The notes under the pieces: model-generated
Seen by the model: only the letters and a program-made list of their open reading frames with translations
What the model was told of the DNA's origin: nothing
Database searches by the model: none
Shown here: piece by piece, positions 24,747 to 41,000 of the stretch
Layout: each line of letters begins with the position of its first letter
Numbering within the stretch: position 1 is the first letter of the stretch
Position numbers and translations under genes: made by a program
Source: Paramecium tetraurelia
Taxonomy: Eukaryota > Ciliophora > Oligohymenophorea > Peniculida > Parameciidae
Reading direction: 5' to 3'
Length of the DNA: 64,000 nt
Assembly: GCF_000165425.1 (NCBI RefSeq)
Contig: NW_001799599.1
Span: 128,715-192,714 of the forward strand

Positions 24747-26285
24747 ATGGGTTCTTGTAACACCAAAAAAAAAGAAAAGAAACAATAATAGGTTGTTGTA
24801 ACCACATAGGCATCTCAAGATAAACCTAGAATCGAGAGAAAATAATAAAAAATATAAACCATTACTCCAATTCTCGCTAAGACAAATTTGTCAGACACCA
24901 TAAACGAGTCAGTTATTTCAAGTCGTTCGATAAATAAAGGTCACGAGAGACAGAAAAACCTAATTTAAGTAAGACCTGGACTTTTCAGAGTCTATACTTT
25001 ATTGGGAAATAAGGCAGACTCTTTTTTGGAAAATTTAGAAGAAAGACAAATAAAAATAGTTTAACATAATGTTAGTGGAATTAAAAAGAGAGTTGAAACT
25101 ATTGATAAATAGATTACTTGGGCAGAGGATTGTATATCACAAATCTAGAAAAACAGATTGGTATTTAAAAATTTAAATCTAGTAAAATGAATATATCTGT
25201 CCAATAACTAATATTTACGAAGACCCAGAGAAGTACTACCTGTTATCAGATTATTGTAGTGGTGGAAGTCTAAGTACCTTAAAGGGGAAACTAAAAGATA
25301 GTTAAGTAATGATCCTCTTAAATTAAATGGTATCTGCCATCTCTTATTTACATTCTAAAAGAATGGTTCATGGAAAATTGTCTTTGGATAGTTTCCATTT
25401 ACTGAGTGATTTAAATAGTTTATTTTGTAAATTGGTTGATGTGGCCTGTTTATTTAATTGTAATCAGCAGGTTAAGATAGAGCCTTCATTAGAAGAATAC
25501 TCTTAGGATGTTTATGCTTTGGGAGTGATTGGTTATCAATTATTGACTGGATAAATGCCTCTATACATAAATAGAAATAATGAATAAGAGAACAATGAAA
25601 ACCAAAATGAAATTCTATATTTTAAGGAAGAGACCTCACCTTCTTTAAAAAGAATTTTGAAGAAGATGTTAGAAAAAAAACTGAATGAAAGAATCACTAT
25701 GGATGAAGCAAAAAAATAATTGTCCAAAAATGAATAACGAAACAATTATTAGGAAGTTTTAATAAAACCATTATATGTTTTATCAAAATGTAAGCCAAGG
25801 AATTATTTTCATGTCATAATTCTGGCTTTTATGCTGAACAAATTCAATCAGGAGGAGGAGTGCATGCTATAGAAAATATTCAATGATGCAGATCTTGATT
25901 ATGATGGGCTGTTGAAGAAAGATGATATTCTTAAATTATATAAATCGGTTGTTGAATATGAAAGCATTAATGTGGATATTTAGCAACTTTTCTAGAAATT
26001 AGCTATTACACATCAAGATTCAATAGATATAAATGAATTTATCTCAGCATCTTTAAATCTCGAAGACTTAATGTCATAAACATATTTAGAAACCTGCTTC
26101 AAATATTTATAGAATTAAAATGGATTTATAACTTGTAAAAGTGTCAAGAGGCATCTTGAAATCAATGACAAATTATTCATTTAAGCAATTGAAGAACTTA
26201 AAGGCCAACACAAGGTACATTATTAATAAATATATTATAGTTGAATTATTCCGAATTCTTAGAGATTATGAGATAACTGTTGTGA
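24747..26285 (+). CDS. CDPK-like pseudokinase D with EF-hands
   Basis: ATG at 24747, TGA at 26283-26285; the last intron 26215-26240 (26 nt) again falls in the last EF-hand. N-terminus MGSCNTKKKEKK, an acylation signal followed by a basic stretch that would help bind membranes. N-lobe RPGLFRVYTLLG, then RVETIDK with glutamate at the strand-3 lysine position. Catalytic loop His-Gly-Lys at 25369-25377 instead of HRD; DFG site Asp-Val-Ala at 25438-25446. Helix F is DVYALGVIGYQLLTG. EF-hand 1, DADLDYDGLLKKDD, keeps most ligands; the others are degenerate and the last ends LNYSEFLEIMRQLL. Expected to be catalytically dead. Confidence 0.75.
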
Positions 26286-27196
26286 TTCTAACAATTGATT
26301 TTAATAGAGTTTATATTTGTTATTATTACTCAATAAATAAGCTTGAAACAGGTTTTTTACAAATGCTCTGATAACGAGTATAAAAATTAAAATAATTAAT
26401 TTTTAGAAGGGTAATTTCAGATGATTAATTCTTAAAATAAGAGGAGTCTGAAAGCCGAATTATATCAATTATATTCATAAGTTTATTAGACTTTTACGAT
26501 TTCAGCTTCATTTTTAAAAAAAGAAATATCTTAAATGAGAATATTAAATAAATATGAAATAATCAAAGGTCTGATTGTTTACGTCTTTATGGAGAAAGTC
26601 TTCTTTACACAATAGGATTGAGTTATATTTTGAAAATTTCCTTTTTCCTTTCCAATTGAGCAATAGGGCTAAATTAAATGAGTTTATTACCGAGAAGCAT
26701 CTCCATGAGATTTGTTATCTTGATAAACGGTATCAACTGATTCTAAATGCTACCTTTTGGCTGGATTTTATTATACACATCCCATTGAATTGGCTTGTTT
26801 AATTAAAAATAAATGAATGATAAATCTTTTTAATCATAACTATTATTAATTTAACAATGTGTTTATATTGAATATTTTTGGATTGAATGATTGAGAATAT
26901 TTAATGAAATAATGTAATTCAGTAATATTTATACTGATATTTCATAAAATTAATATCTTAACATTAGGATGATGAGGCAAAAATTAGGTGTAGATTTAAA
27001 TATGTATATAAGTAATAATTAAACGACTAGAAAGACAGAATAAAAAAAAATCTAATTAGGATAAATTCAACCATAATCATATTTCAATACTATTGGATAT
27101 TTTGATTGTAATTATTTATTTATTTTACAATGAAAGAGATATCATATGGCAATAAGAATTAAAAAAGAATGATAGTGATGCATTTGAAAATTTAAT
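26286..27196. other. Unresolved stretch between two genes
   Basis: AT-rich. Around 26.55-26.95 kb both strands keep long open frames under the ciliate code: plus 26575-26820 without a usable ATG, and minus with a Lys/Gln-rich product (contains NLMEMLLGNKLIQF). Neither has a motif, and I cannot choose between them. The rest shows nothing. Confidence 0.3.
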
Positions 27197-29189
<1,993 letters not shown>

Positions 29190-29216
29190 TTTAAAAATTA
29201 ACTGTTAAAAATAATT

Positions 29217-29396
29217 ATGAAGAAACATAAATCCAACATCAAGTACGAAGACAAAGATGAGAATCCTTTTTTATTGTTCAAAATGTAATAATCTATAAAT
29301 CTTAAGGAAAATGTCAAAAAAACTATCAAAATCATTTCCAATATCCTTTTAATAATTAGGCATGAAATCTTGCCTCTAAATTATAATAGTAAATGA
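29217..29396 (+). CDS. Possible 59-residue ORF
   Basis: ATG at 29217 to TGA 29394-29396, divergent from MAPK15 by 27 bases. Lys/Asn-rich N-terminus, then a helical stretch (KKTIKIISNILLIIRHEILP). No motif; may not be a gene. Confidence 0.3.
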
Positions 29397-29920
29397 AAGA
29401 TTATCTCTGTCTTACAATCTAATTTATTTAGAGATCGATGCAATTAAATCAATTTAAGATTATGAAAATTAAATATTGAATATGAATAACTTAAATTTAC
29501 ACATTCTACTTAATATGAATAATGAATCTAATAACTTATAATAAAACTTTATGCCTGTGATTATTAATTTAATCTTTAGTTTTTTAAGAGTATTATGAAG
29601 AAATTAGAATCTAAGGTAAATTAATTGTCATGATAGTGATAATTATGGAAATAAGTTAATTACAAGTTGATTTTTCGTTTATGTGAATTAAATATTAAAT
29701 TAACTCTACAAGAGACAGTTATAATTCAAATCAAATTGTAATCTATTAATAGTTCAATAAGCTCTTTCTTTTATAAGGTTTGCAGAAATGAAATTCTTTG
29801 AATTTTTTGTTGTGTTACAAGATCTAAATTTAGAAAGAATATATCTAAATTAATTAATGATTGACTTTATGGCATTATTTAAATGAATTTGTAGTGTCGT
29901 TGAATAGTTGAATAATATTT
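29397..29920. other. AT-rich intergenic stretch
   Basis: No open frame with protein-like composition, no motif and no RNA gene recognised. Confidence 0.4.
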
Positions 29921-30223
29921 ATGAATTAATAATCAAAGCATAAGTCTCTCCCTCCCAAAAAAATAATACCTAAACACAATGAGTTCAAAGATATTGAGCA
30001 TTGTCCATAAGCAATCAAGCAAATCATTAGTAATAGTAATGCTTCTCATACTAAAAATTTTCATAAATCTGCAGAAAAAGATCACTAACAACCACAAGAG
30101 AAGAAACATTTGCATTCTACTGTACAACAGTACAATCAAAATGTTGGCAAGATGTTTACGTCTACTAAGTATGGAGTCGCATATATGTAAAAAAAAGTCA
30201 TGCATAATATTGATTAACTATGA
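29921..30223 (+). CDS. Small Lys/His/Gln-rich protein, family unknown
   Basis: ATG at 29921, TGA at 30221-30223, 100 residues, no intron needed. Composition is polar and basic (KHKSLPPKKIIPKHNEFKD near the start, NVGKMFTSTKYGVAYM near the end), and clearly more protein-like than the hydrophobic frames on either strand over the same bases. No domain recognised. Precedes the MATE gene on the same strand by about 280 bases. Confidence 0.5.
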
Positions 30224-30501
30224 TTTATTTGATCTATATCATAATTTCTGTTCCTATACACAATCTGGTGTCTCATCTTTAAAGTAAGTTTACTATCAAT
30301 TTTTCCATTATGATTTTTTTTAATTTAATTTGTTGGATACTCATTTGAGTAATATAACATTAAGTATTAGTCATTTTAATCTTAATTTTATTTATTCCCA
30401 TTCGCTGAATTAATTACATATGTATTCAAGTGATTTTCCTCATATATCCTATAAGGAAATTAATACAAATATTTAATACTATTTTTTAGTACCATTAATA
30501 T

Positions 30502-31990
30502 ATGTCAACCAATCAATCTCATATTCGATCTTGGTAGCAAATACTATCAGACATTTCTTCATGCATGATCCAACTGTCTTTGGGCTATATTTGTGTTGAG
30601 CTGATGATGTCAATCAATTTACACTTTCTTAATCTACATACAACTAAAACCAATGTTGCAGCATTTGGAATTGCATGGATGATAATCACTATATTGTTAC
30701 TTCCCTTTGGAATAGGTATCATAAATTACAATACTATCTAAGGTCTTAATCAAGCTTTGAACACCTTGGCGTCTTAAGCCATCGGAATGGGAAAAAATAA
30801 ACTATCACTCATCTATCTAAATTTCACTCTTTCTTCTCATGTCATCATATTTATCCCTCTGCTCCTAATGATTTTATGCCTCAAAACTCCATTTAGCTAT
30901 TTGATAGTAGAAGACAGAGAAGAAACCATAAACACAGCATGGTAATTGTTATAAATATATAAAATTTAGGGAACTCATAGTACCATTATCAATCACTTCA
31001 TTGGCCTTATTGATATTTGAGGGTTTGAAGAGCTATTTGATATCATGTGAAGTGTTTAGACCGTTTATGGTTATTCATCTAATCACTTTAGCACTTCATG
31101 CTTTTTGGTGTTGGTTATTAGTTTCAAGCTACGGGATCTATGGAGTTTGTATTGCCACCTTAATATCAGAATGTACAAACATACTATTGTTATTGCTTTA
31201 TGTAAAATAAGAAGAAGAACTTTAAATAAAATTTAAATCTTTTCAATTCAAATTTCTATTGCTATCTCATTTTCACATTTATAAAGAATACATTAAAAAT
31301 ACAATTTCAATAATAGTCCATATTTATTTAAACACAGGCATATTTATTATTTTGTCATTTACAGCCATCTCTCTTGGTATTGATGCAACCAATGCATAAT
31401 TAGCCTTATCCAACACATCATCCTTATACTTCAGGGTGCCACTTTGCTTATCAATAGCCTTGATGACTTATGTAGGCAATCAAATTAGTCAATAAAACAT
31501 AATGAATGCCAAAAATTATATTAAATATGGCCTTATATTATATTTCAGTATTCTAGTGGTCATCATGATGATCTTCTATTTTTACCACTTAGAATGGGCT
31601 CACTTCTATACAAAGGATCAAGTTGTTTAAGAAATGTTATTGAAAACTCTACCGTATTTCCTATTGGGTAGTGTGGCGATAGATGGAATACAGATAGCCT
31701 TAAGTGGAGCACTTAAAGGACTCGATGAGGGTAAGTTGGTTTCAAATTACACATTATTTGTTGCATATTTTGTGGGTATCCCACTAATTCTAATATTAAC
31801 TTAAATATTCGATTTTGGTTTAATTGGGATTTGGTTAGGTTTTGGAATATGTAATTTTTTATTGTCCTTATTATTTGCTCTCAAATTATTGAAAATTGAT
31901 TGGGATGTTTAAGCTAAACATATCAAAGAAAAAGTTGATAAGTAGTCTCAATAGATGGAAACAACGACCGAATTATAAGATTTATGTTGA
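30502..31990 (+). CDS. MATE-family multidrug/organic cation transporter
   Basis: ATG at 30502, TGA at 31988-31990; one 28-nt intron at 30942-30969, whose removal joins INTAW to ELIVPLSIT. About 485 residues with twelve hydrophobic segments. Family landmarks are ALNTLASQAIGMGKN (the conserved 'L.TL..QA.G' of MATE after the second helix), FEGLKSYLISCEVFRPFM (the family's 'LQ.YL..Q....P' region) and GSVAIDGIQIALSGALKGLDEG (the 'D..Q....G.LRG.G' repeat in the second half). The tail is short and charged. MATE proteins export organic cations or drugs using a proton or sodium gradient. Substrate not known. Confidence 0.9.
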
Positions 31991-32056
31991 TGATAAATTT
32001 TATAAATATATGTGTATAATAATAAATTTTATAATATTTTGTATATGCTAAAATTC

Positions 32057-35000
32057 TCATACTTCAATCATTTCAAAGAAAATATTCGTAGCAGGATTCA
32101 CAAATATTTTCACTAAAATAGTTTACAAAAGGCCAGTTGCTCCAGTTAAACTGAGTTAAACAGCCTTGAAAACTATTAAAAGTTTGATGGGGTCTGATAC
32201 ACAATGAGTGTTCAGGAATCCCATAATGAAATTAAGTCCCCACATATTAGACCTAGTGATATCTCCACCTGAATCGCTTGCTTCTAATGCCATGGAAATA
32301 AGGATGAAATATATTAACAATGTAGTTAAGCCTATAAATATTCCCCATCCTATCTATCTAACGACAAAGACCTTGTGTGGCATCAGGAACAGAATTACAA
32401 ACATTTCAAAGTTGGATAATATGGCAGAGAACACACTGAATATAATTGATTGTAAAGGTTCTAAAGGAACTTAGAAGAAGATGTTAATGTAGCAGGTGTT
32501 TAAGATGGTCATGTATAATACACAGAATCTGATTGGACGAGGTAATCTTCTTTCAAATACTAAAAAGATGCATAACAATTTGTGGAATAGAGCCATAAAC
32601 AATAGCACATTTGTAAGGGAGAACTTAAGTTGACAACCACTTTCTAAGAATTTTCTTCTTTTATAATCCCTATGCCATTCTTAAACAATTTGTTCTTTGA
32701 TTTCATAAGGTGGCTCTGGTTCTTCTTTGAGATCATCCTCATCATTTGACACATCCAAATCATCTTATAGTTTCAAATTAGTTTTTCTTTTAACTCTCTT
32801 TCTCTTTTTTTTTGCCTAATTTCTATTTTATTTAGGTTCTATGATTTCAGACTAACCAGCCTCTTTGATGTCATTATCAAACGAATCTTCTTGGTTATTT
32901 TTAGCGGGTTGGTTCATTTCAGTCACTTTAATTGCACTTAGAGCGCAACCATCATCATCTTGAAGATTAGGCAATTCATTAGTATATATTTCAGGACAGT
33001 ATGGTGGAGTACTACTACCCTTTACATGTATGACAGGGGATTCTTTCAATTCTGGATGAAGCCCATATTATTAACTCTCTCCCATATCACATTAAGGTGG
33101 TTTTTCTTCTTCTTCTTCTTCTTTTTACTATTATTCTTATTGATTTTATTATTCTTATTATTATTCTATATCTTACATTTAGAATTGTTACTCTAATTCC
33201 TAATTGAATTATTCTAGATCAGCTATGCTTAATGATTTTATGCATTATTATTAATCTGAGAAGATCTAGGATTGTTATTGTATTAATTATTATTATTGTT
33301 ATTACTATAGTTATTGTTATTGCTATTATTTAATGGATGTATTTTTTTATTTTATATTTTCAATAGATAAAGAATAGTTAAAAAATTATGGTTCTAATGA
33401 ATTGAAATATTAGGCTACTTCAGGTTCATCCTAACCATGATCATGCTTTTACTCCAGAATATTTTCAGGAACTTCATAAATACTTTCCATGTTATCACTG
33501 TTTTCACTATCTTCTTCATCATAAACCATTTAATTAGGATTTAGATCAGACTCATCAGAATCAGAATTATCAGTTAATTTGCTTTTATTTTGGACTTCAA
33601 TATTTATTGGTTCTTTTGCTTCATTAATTTCTCTAATTTTCATTAATTCTTCTGGTTCAATATCAGGCTAGATCATAACTATATCTTCGGGAGCATTTTC
33701 TTTTAAAGGGAATTGTTGATTCTGAATGTCTTTTTTCTAGGGATGCAACTCAAAATTTTGTTCTTCATCTTCCTTTTGTTAATCCTATTGCAACCTTAAT
33801 TATTCTTCATATTCTTTTTGAAGCTTTAATTCCATCTCCTTTTGTTTTTCCATTCTCAATTTGTGTCTTTCCACTCTTTTGAGTTAGTTTTCTTCAGCTT
33901 TTATTCTAATAAACTCTGATTCCACAAAATGAGGAGCTAGTAATTTCTATTCAGTATCTTCCTTATCCTTTTTGAATCCATATTGGACTGACAATACTAA
34001 TGCAGTAGTCATAAAAGCCAAAGCATAGACGATGACTGATTTGTAGAAGGGGAAGTTTAGCAAGGCCAGTAAAGCCTCCACTGAAAAAGCTTTAGCGAAT
34101 TTATCGAATGCTAGAGCATCAGCAATATCATCACCAACTGATGTAGGTGTTAGTTCTTCACATTAGCATGTGATCGTTATAGCTCCAGTTGCATCAACTA
34201 TCTAAATAGATTTACATTTCCCTCCTCCTCCACTCCAGTTTCCATCTGCACTTTTTCCAATACAAAATATGGCTTAAGATTATGGTTCTTCATCTAACTC
34301 ATATAAATCTTAATAATATTGCATGTTTCTTCTGCCATAAAGTCTTCTGAGCCTTCTTAATCTTGCTGCTTTTTTAGCTGCGGTGACTCCAAAGGACATA
34401 GGTATTGGTTATTTTGGAATAATGACTGATCCATTGGCTAATTTTGGTTCAATATTTTAGACAGATGCTGGTAATGATCGACTTGGGAATGAATCATCAG
34501 TTGCATAAGGATTATCAGTAAATTCAGCTTAATTGTATGTAACAGTTTAAATGTTAGTTTCATCAGATGATGCGGACTCATCATCATCGCTGATTTTGAT
34601 ATCTTTCTTTACTTTAGTGGGATCTGCTCCTGCCAAATATTCAGCCATCCTTGAAGGAGTAGCAATAGATGATTTCATGGAGAATGATCCACCTGAGAAT
34701 ACTTTAGGAGGTGCATTGGGATCAGCAGTCTATGTTAAACCAAATTTGACTGATTCTTGGACTTTGAACAATTTTGCATTATTCTCCTTCATTTTTTACC
34801 AAGCCTCATCAGTTGAATTGGTTGTTGTTGTGGTAGTAGTACTGGTTGAGACAATAGAATCAATTTAATTCTATCCAGCTGCCAAGAGTCCGTTTAATAA
34901 CCCAGCTGTTCTCATGATGTCATTTTGAAGATTCTCTTTTATTCTAAACGATTTGAAGTCAGCATTGCCATTTTCAATATCTCCTTGGAGATTGCCTACT

Positions 35001-38000
35001 CCAGTGGTACTACTAGAAACAATACTATCTGCTTTATCTAATTCAGAATCCATATTTGCAGAATTCATATTTAATTGGATATCTTCATCATTCATCAATT
35101 CTTCAATGGATTTAGTGAGAGCACTCTTCGTAGCAACACTGACATCTTGAGATTGCAACTCTTTAAGTGATGCCAAAATACTTTATTTAAGTGTGACTAA
35201 TTTAGCCTATTCTTGTGTGATAATAGCAGTTTCATTAGCATCTTGATCAGCAGTTGGATTATCAATCGTGATATCTTTAACACCAATAGCAAGAAGATTT
35301 AATAAATTAATTTATTCTGGAATTGTCAAAGTTGTTCTATTCTAATAAAGTTTTATAAGCTTATCTGTTGCATCTGTAATTTCTACTAATTATCTTGATC
35401 TGAAGAAATAGGGCAATGGGGAGAATTAGTCTTTTTATGATTCTCTCTTCTTCAAATATTCAGCGACCTAAATTTTATGTTTAAGATCAGCTAGATTCAA
35501 TCCGACTACTACTGAAGATGTAAGGTTTGTTAATGCTCCCAAGGAATCTGATACTGATACCATTAGAATTAGGAAGGGTTGAGTTACAGCTGAATCCTTC
35601 AAAGGATTTGGTAGGATAGTAGATAATTCGTTGTCACTTGAGTAATCTAGTAAAAGAATCTGATTCAATAAACTTGCCCTCAAAACATCATTATTGTATT
35701 GGGTTGGCGAGTAATAGAATGTAAACTTATAAGTGAATGGAGTATCACTATCTTCACAATCAGTAACTTTCATGGTGAATTAGGTATCAAATGAAATACC
35801 GCTAATAGGGGAAATGCTCATTCTACAACTTCTAGGTGGTAGATTAATGCTAATAAGCAATGTTGTTGTCGAAGGCATGAAGAATTGGGGATTGTACACT
35901 GATGCTCTGAATCCCAATTAAGCAAGGTCATTTAATTCATAGAAGCTATCCCAGAACTTTATTGTTATTGATGTGAAGAAGAATCTCAGTGTAGCTACTA
36001 CATTGAAATCATACACTATTGCACCGCCATAGTACAGACTATCTGGATTATTAGTGGGATATAAGAATTTAATGCTGATTTCTTAATTCATGTTGACCCT
36101 CTTTGATGTTAAATATTCAGGTCTCTTGAGTTCTAAAACTGGAATGTCTAATTCTACAATAACAATTACTGCCTAAGCGATTTCAAATAGTTCCCCTTTA
36201 GTTCCATTCAAGTAGAAGTTATAGGCATTATAAGGTACAAGTCTTTTTGCTGCCACAAGTTAAGTATTGGTTCTATTGAGTGGGATTTCCTCATCATAAA
36301 CATTTGCACATGGTAAATTAGTATTGAGATTCACACATTTCCATACCAACGCAATTCCTACACTCTAATCAGTTTTAATATTGGGATCTTTAGCCCATCC
36401 ATTTATATACAAAGGCACAGCATATCCATTCATTCTATTTCCTCCTTCAATTTCTACTTATAGCCCTTAAGTTTATATAGTGATATCGACTGTATAATTA
36501 GCTGAAATTGGTTTTGTTGTTAGAGTAGCTATCAATGTTATTGAATATGTGAATCCACCTCTACCTTAATAAGGAGGAATTTCAAATTAAACAAACTGAA
36601 CATCAGAAGGCTTTGTACCTACAAGAGTTTGGATATCTTAGAGTAAATATGATTCCACATCTCCTTTCTTAACTTTATTTGACGTCCATTCATAGTTGAT
36701 TTTGGAAGGTATAATTTCTGTAACTCCAGATATGCAACTTTAATGAATAATAGTACCTGTTAATTTGATTCTTGCATTTGTGAAATACACATGTGGAGCC
36801 AGTTCTTCAATTTAAACATATGGTGATTCATAGGTTGTAGTTGATAATGTATACTCTGAACTGAATTCTGTATTCAAGAAGTTAGTAAATGTGTATTTAA
36901 ATACATATTTTGAATATTCTGATAAAAACATAGGTGGTATTTCAATCTTGTTGATCTTAGCAGAATTAGCAGCATCAAATAAACCTTGAATTCTTCCTCT
37001 GGCACTAGAATTTTCTGGTTCAATAGAGACTATTGACCATGATTTCATATTCAATCCTCGACCACCATCATTAAAGACTTAACTTGGGAAAAATGTGATC
37101 TTACTACATAAATTACTAAATTAAGGGCCTGTAAACTTCACAGAAGCAGGAGCAGGAGTATCTGGGCCATTAATTTTGGCAACTAGGATATTAGTATAGT
37201 ATATTCCTAAACAATCCTTCCTTCCAATTACTGATTTCAAGTTCAAAGTAATAGTTGCTCCAATCAAGAATTAGGCATTATTTCCAAAGACAACTATCAA
37301 CTACTTTTAATTGTTTGGATCCACATTACACAAAGGCTTTCCACTCCCCAATTTGGCAAATCCATCTTCATTAAACAATTTTTGACACACATCTCTGCTA
37401 GGGATAGTAGCATCATTAATTCCCTTAAATATAATTATTCCACCGAATATTATTGTCATGGACTCTAAGCTATCCCTCATTTTAATATAAGGTACTCCAT
37501 ACTCGCAAGTTCCACATTCAGCGTATCCATGTTGTCTTCTATCAATACCTGTTGCTGGACAATTACAGATCTAGAGTAAATTTGGGCCTTCTCTATTACC
37601 AGCACAAGTTAAACATCCCTATTTATTGCAAGTCACACATTATAAGTCACATTTCTAACATTTATCATTGACATCATCATCAAAGTACCCTGCATCACAA
37701 GTGCATTGTTCTGTAAGTATTCTATTCCCTCTACATTTCAAACAATTGGAACTTGAGCCAGAGCAGCTTGTACATTTAAAGTCACATTAAGGACAATTTG
37801 TGGATTTGCCATCTTCATACAGCCCATCTTAACACAAACACAACTTATATAGTGGATTATCTGGTAATAGTGCTGAGTATCTGTTTCCTTTGCAAGTTGT
37901 GCAATAGTTAGATTTAACTGCGCAAGTAGAACACGTAAAATCACATGTAGAACACATTTCCTTTTGATTCGATGAATCTTCATATTTACCAGCAGGACAG

Positions 38001-41000
38001 ACACAATTTGAACCCACTCTATCTCCTTTGCATGTAACACACAAATCCTTTTTCTTTTGACAAGTTGCACACTACCAATCACATGGTTGACAAATTGGAT
38101 TCTTGTTATCTTCATCATCAAAATATCCAGAAGGACATGAGCAAAATGGTGCATCCTGATTCCTATTAGCAGCACATTTCAAACAGTTGATGTATGCTTC
38201 ATTACAAGTGGAACATTTATAGTAGCATAATAGGCATTCAGCAGTAGGAGAATCTATCATATATCCAGTCGGACAATCACATTAAGGAAGTGTCATTCTA
38301 TTGCCTGGACAATTTCCAATGCAATTATTGCTTTGAGTTTGACAATTAAAGCATTAAACATCACATTCTTAGCATACTAAATTATCTGGATCTCCAAATT
38401 TATGATTTCCACAATTAGGAACACATTTTCCATTCAACAAATATGTCTAAATATTGGTGTTACTTTCTTTTTATGGACATGATAAACAACTTTCTTCTTT
38501 TTCATCTGAACATGTAAGACAGGACGAATGACAAGCTTGACATTGGAAAGTTGTTAAATTCAAAAATGATTTAAGGGGACATTTAATATAGCAAGTGTTT
38601 TGTTCTGGATAAAAATAGAGATCGGAAGGACAGGATGTGCATTAATTTGATTCTTTTCCAGAACAATTGAAGCAGAATTTATCACAATTAGAACAAACAT
38701 TATTAGCCTTGAAAAATTCATCTGGGCAATCAGTCTAACAAGTGTCTTTATACAAATAGTATCCATCTTCACATGCCATACATTGAGTAGACTTAACACC
38801 ATCACATTTAGAGCAACCCTAATAGCATTTTTCACACTTCTAATTAGATTCATTTGAAAAGTATCCAGAAGAACAATCTTTGACACATTTGTCATTAGGT
38901 GAAAGATAGGTCGTAGCATAGCAACTGTTACAATTTGTATCTAGTCCACCAAAGCAAGTCTTACAAGTTTCATTACAAGCCAAACAAATATTGCCATTTA
39001 GATCATCAGCATAGGCATATGATCCAGCTCTACAAGTTATTCTGCAAATTCCATCTTCCATATATCTAATTTAAGAGGCACTTGTTTTAGGATGGACAAC
39101 TGTTCCACATTTAATACAATCCAAACTTGTGGAGCCTGAACAAGTCTTACAGGTCCAATCACAATTTGAACATTAAAATGAGTCTGAATTATTGTATTTA
39201 CCATCTGGACATGTCTATTAACATTGTACATTTTTCAGAGCTTTATTGGAATCATAAGTCAAGTCAATGAAATAGGTTGATTCACATTAAATACATTTTG
39301 TAGATCCTAATAAATCTTCATCATAAACACAATTTGAACAATTAGAAACACACTTAACGCATATTTATTATGTTGAATGTTTAATCTATTTGTCTGGGCA
39401 TGAGGTAACACAATAGGAATCTTCAACTCTTAAAGCAAAATCTGCGCAAGTTGAACAAACAGTTGAATTATCTTAGCAAATCTTACATAATCTATTGCAA
39501 ACAATACATTGATTTTTGACAACGTAATATCCATCTTGACAACCAGACAAACATTATGAATTGGATAATATTAAATTATTACAAGATCTACAAGTTGTGG
39601 CTTAATCATTTAAACAAGTTGAACAGCTAGAGTCACAATTATCATACAAACAAACACCATTTTAAATATCAGGTTAATACAGTTCTCCACATTGTTATTC
39701 ACAAGTCCAATCATAATCACTAGTATAAGAGTTGAATGAAAGTTTTAAGAAATAATCAGTTTTACAACTGGAACATTAATTATTTTCCGATCCTGTGCAT
39801 GTGAAACAAGAATTATGACATTTTTAACAACTTTTCTAAGTAGCATCAAAGTAAAATCCTACAATACAATACACATAACACTATTCCTCCAATAAGAAGT
39901 ACTTGGATGCATCACAAGAACTGCAAGTTGCATTATTTTCACATGTTAAACAATTATTCATACATTTCTCACAAGAGTTTGTGGTTTCATTCTAGAAGTA
40001 CCCTTCAATGCAAGAGATCAAGCATTGAGAATTAAACAGGAACAGTTGATGACTACAAGTTAAACATTAGTTTGAGCTTGGACCATTGCAAGTTTTGCAA
40101 GATATATTGCATTAAGCGCATTAATCAACATTCAAATAATAACCATCTATACAAACATCACTACATACTCCTCCCATAAACATCAAAGTTTCAATACAAG
40201 TCAAGCAATCATCCTCCTCAGGTCCATCACATGTTAGACACGTAGAAGGACAAACTTTGCATTTATTGTAAATGGTGTCAGGGTAATAAGATGAATTACA
40301 ACTTTCAATACATTTACCACTTTAATCACTTTCTTAGATTTTTTAAAGATATAATCCAACTGAACATGATGTACATTCCTAGATGTCACTACCTATGCAA
40401 TGATTACAAGTATAATGACAAGAAGTACATACTTAATCTACCGCCACATATCCTTAATTGCAACTATCCAAACACTCTTTGCCTTGCTTAACTGAAGAAG
40501 CAGAACAAGAAGTACAATCGGTAGCATTAGGCCCATCGCATTCCTTACACTTTGAGTTACATGGTACACAAGAGGAGGTAACAGTATATAAGTATGTACC
40601 TTTTGAGCAAGTGGATACACAAGTTCCTAAATAAAGATAAAATCCAGTAAAGCAAGCTAGACAATTATTATTGAGATTTCCGTCACAAGCTCTACATGAT
40701 GCATGGCACTATTCACAAATCATAAGTTAATTATTTCTAAAAGTTAAGGATGGGCATTTTAATACACAATTAAAAGAGAATGTATCTGATACAATATCAC
40801 CATATAATTGCTAATCTGTTGTGCTTCCATCTTAATTCATTACTTATTGTTTTGGACATTAAGTGACACAAGTATTCTGAAACAAAAAGTAATTTTTTTG
40901 GTAATTGTTGATATTTGAGTTCATGCATGTTGTACAATTATCAGCTGATGAGTTTGTGCAACTTTTACAATTTGCAGAGCATAATACACAAGTTCTAGTA

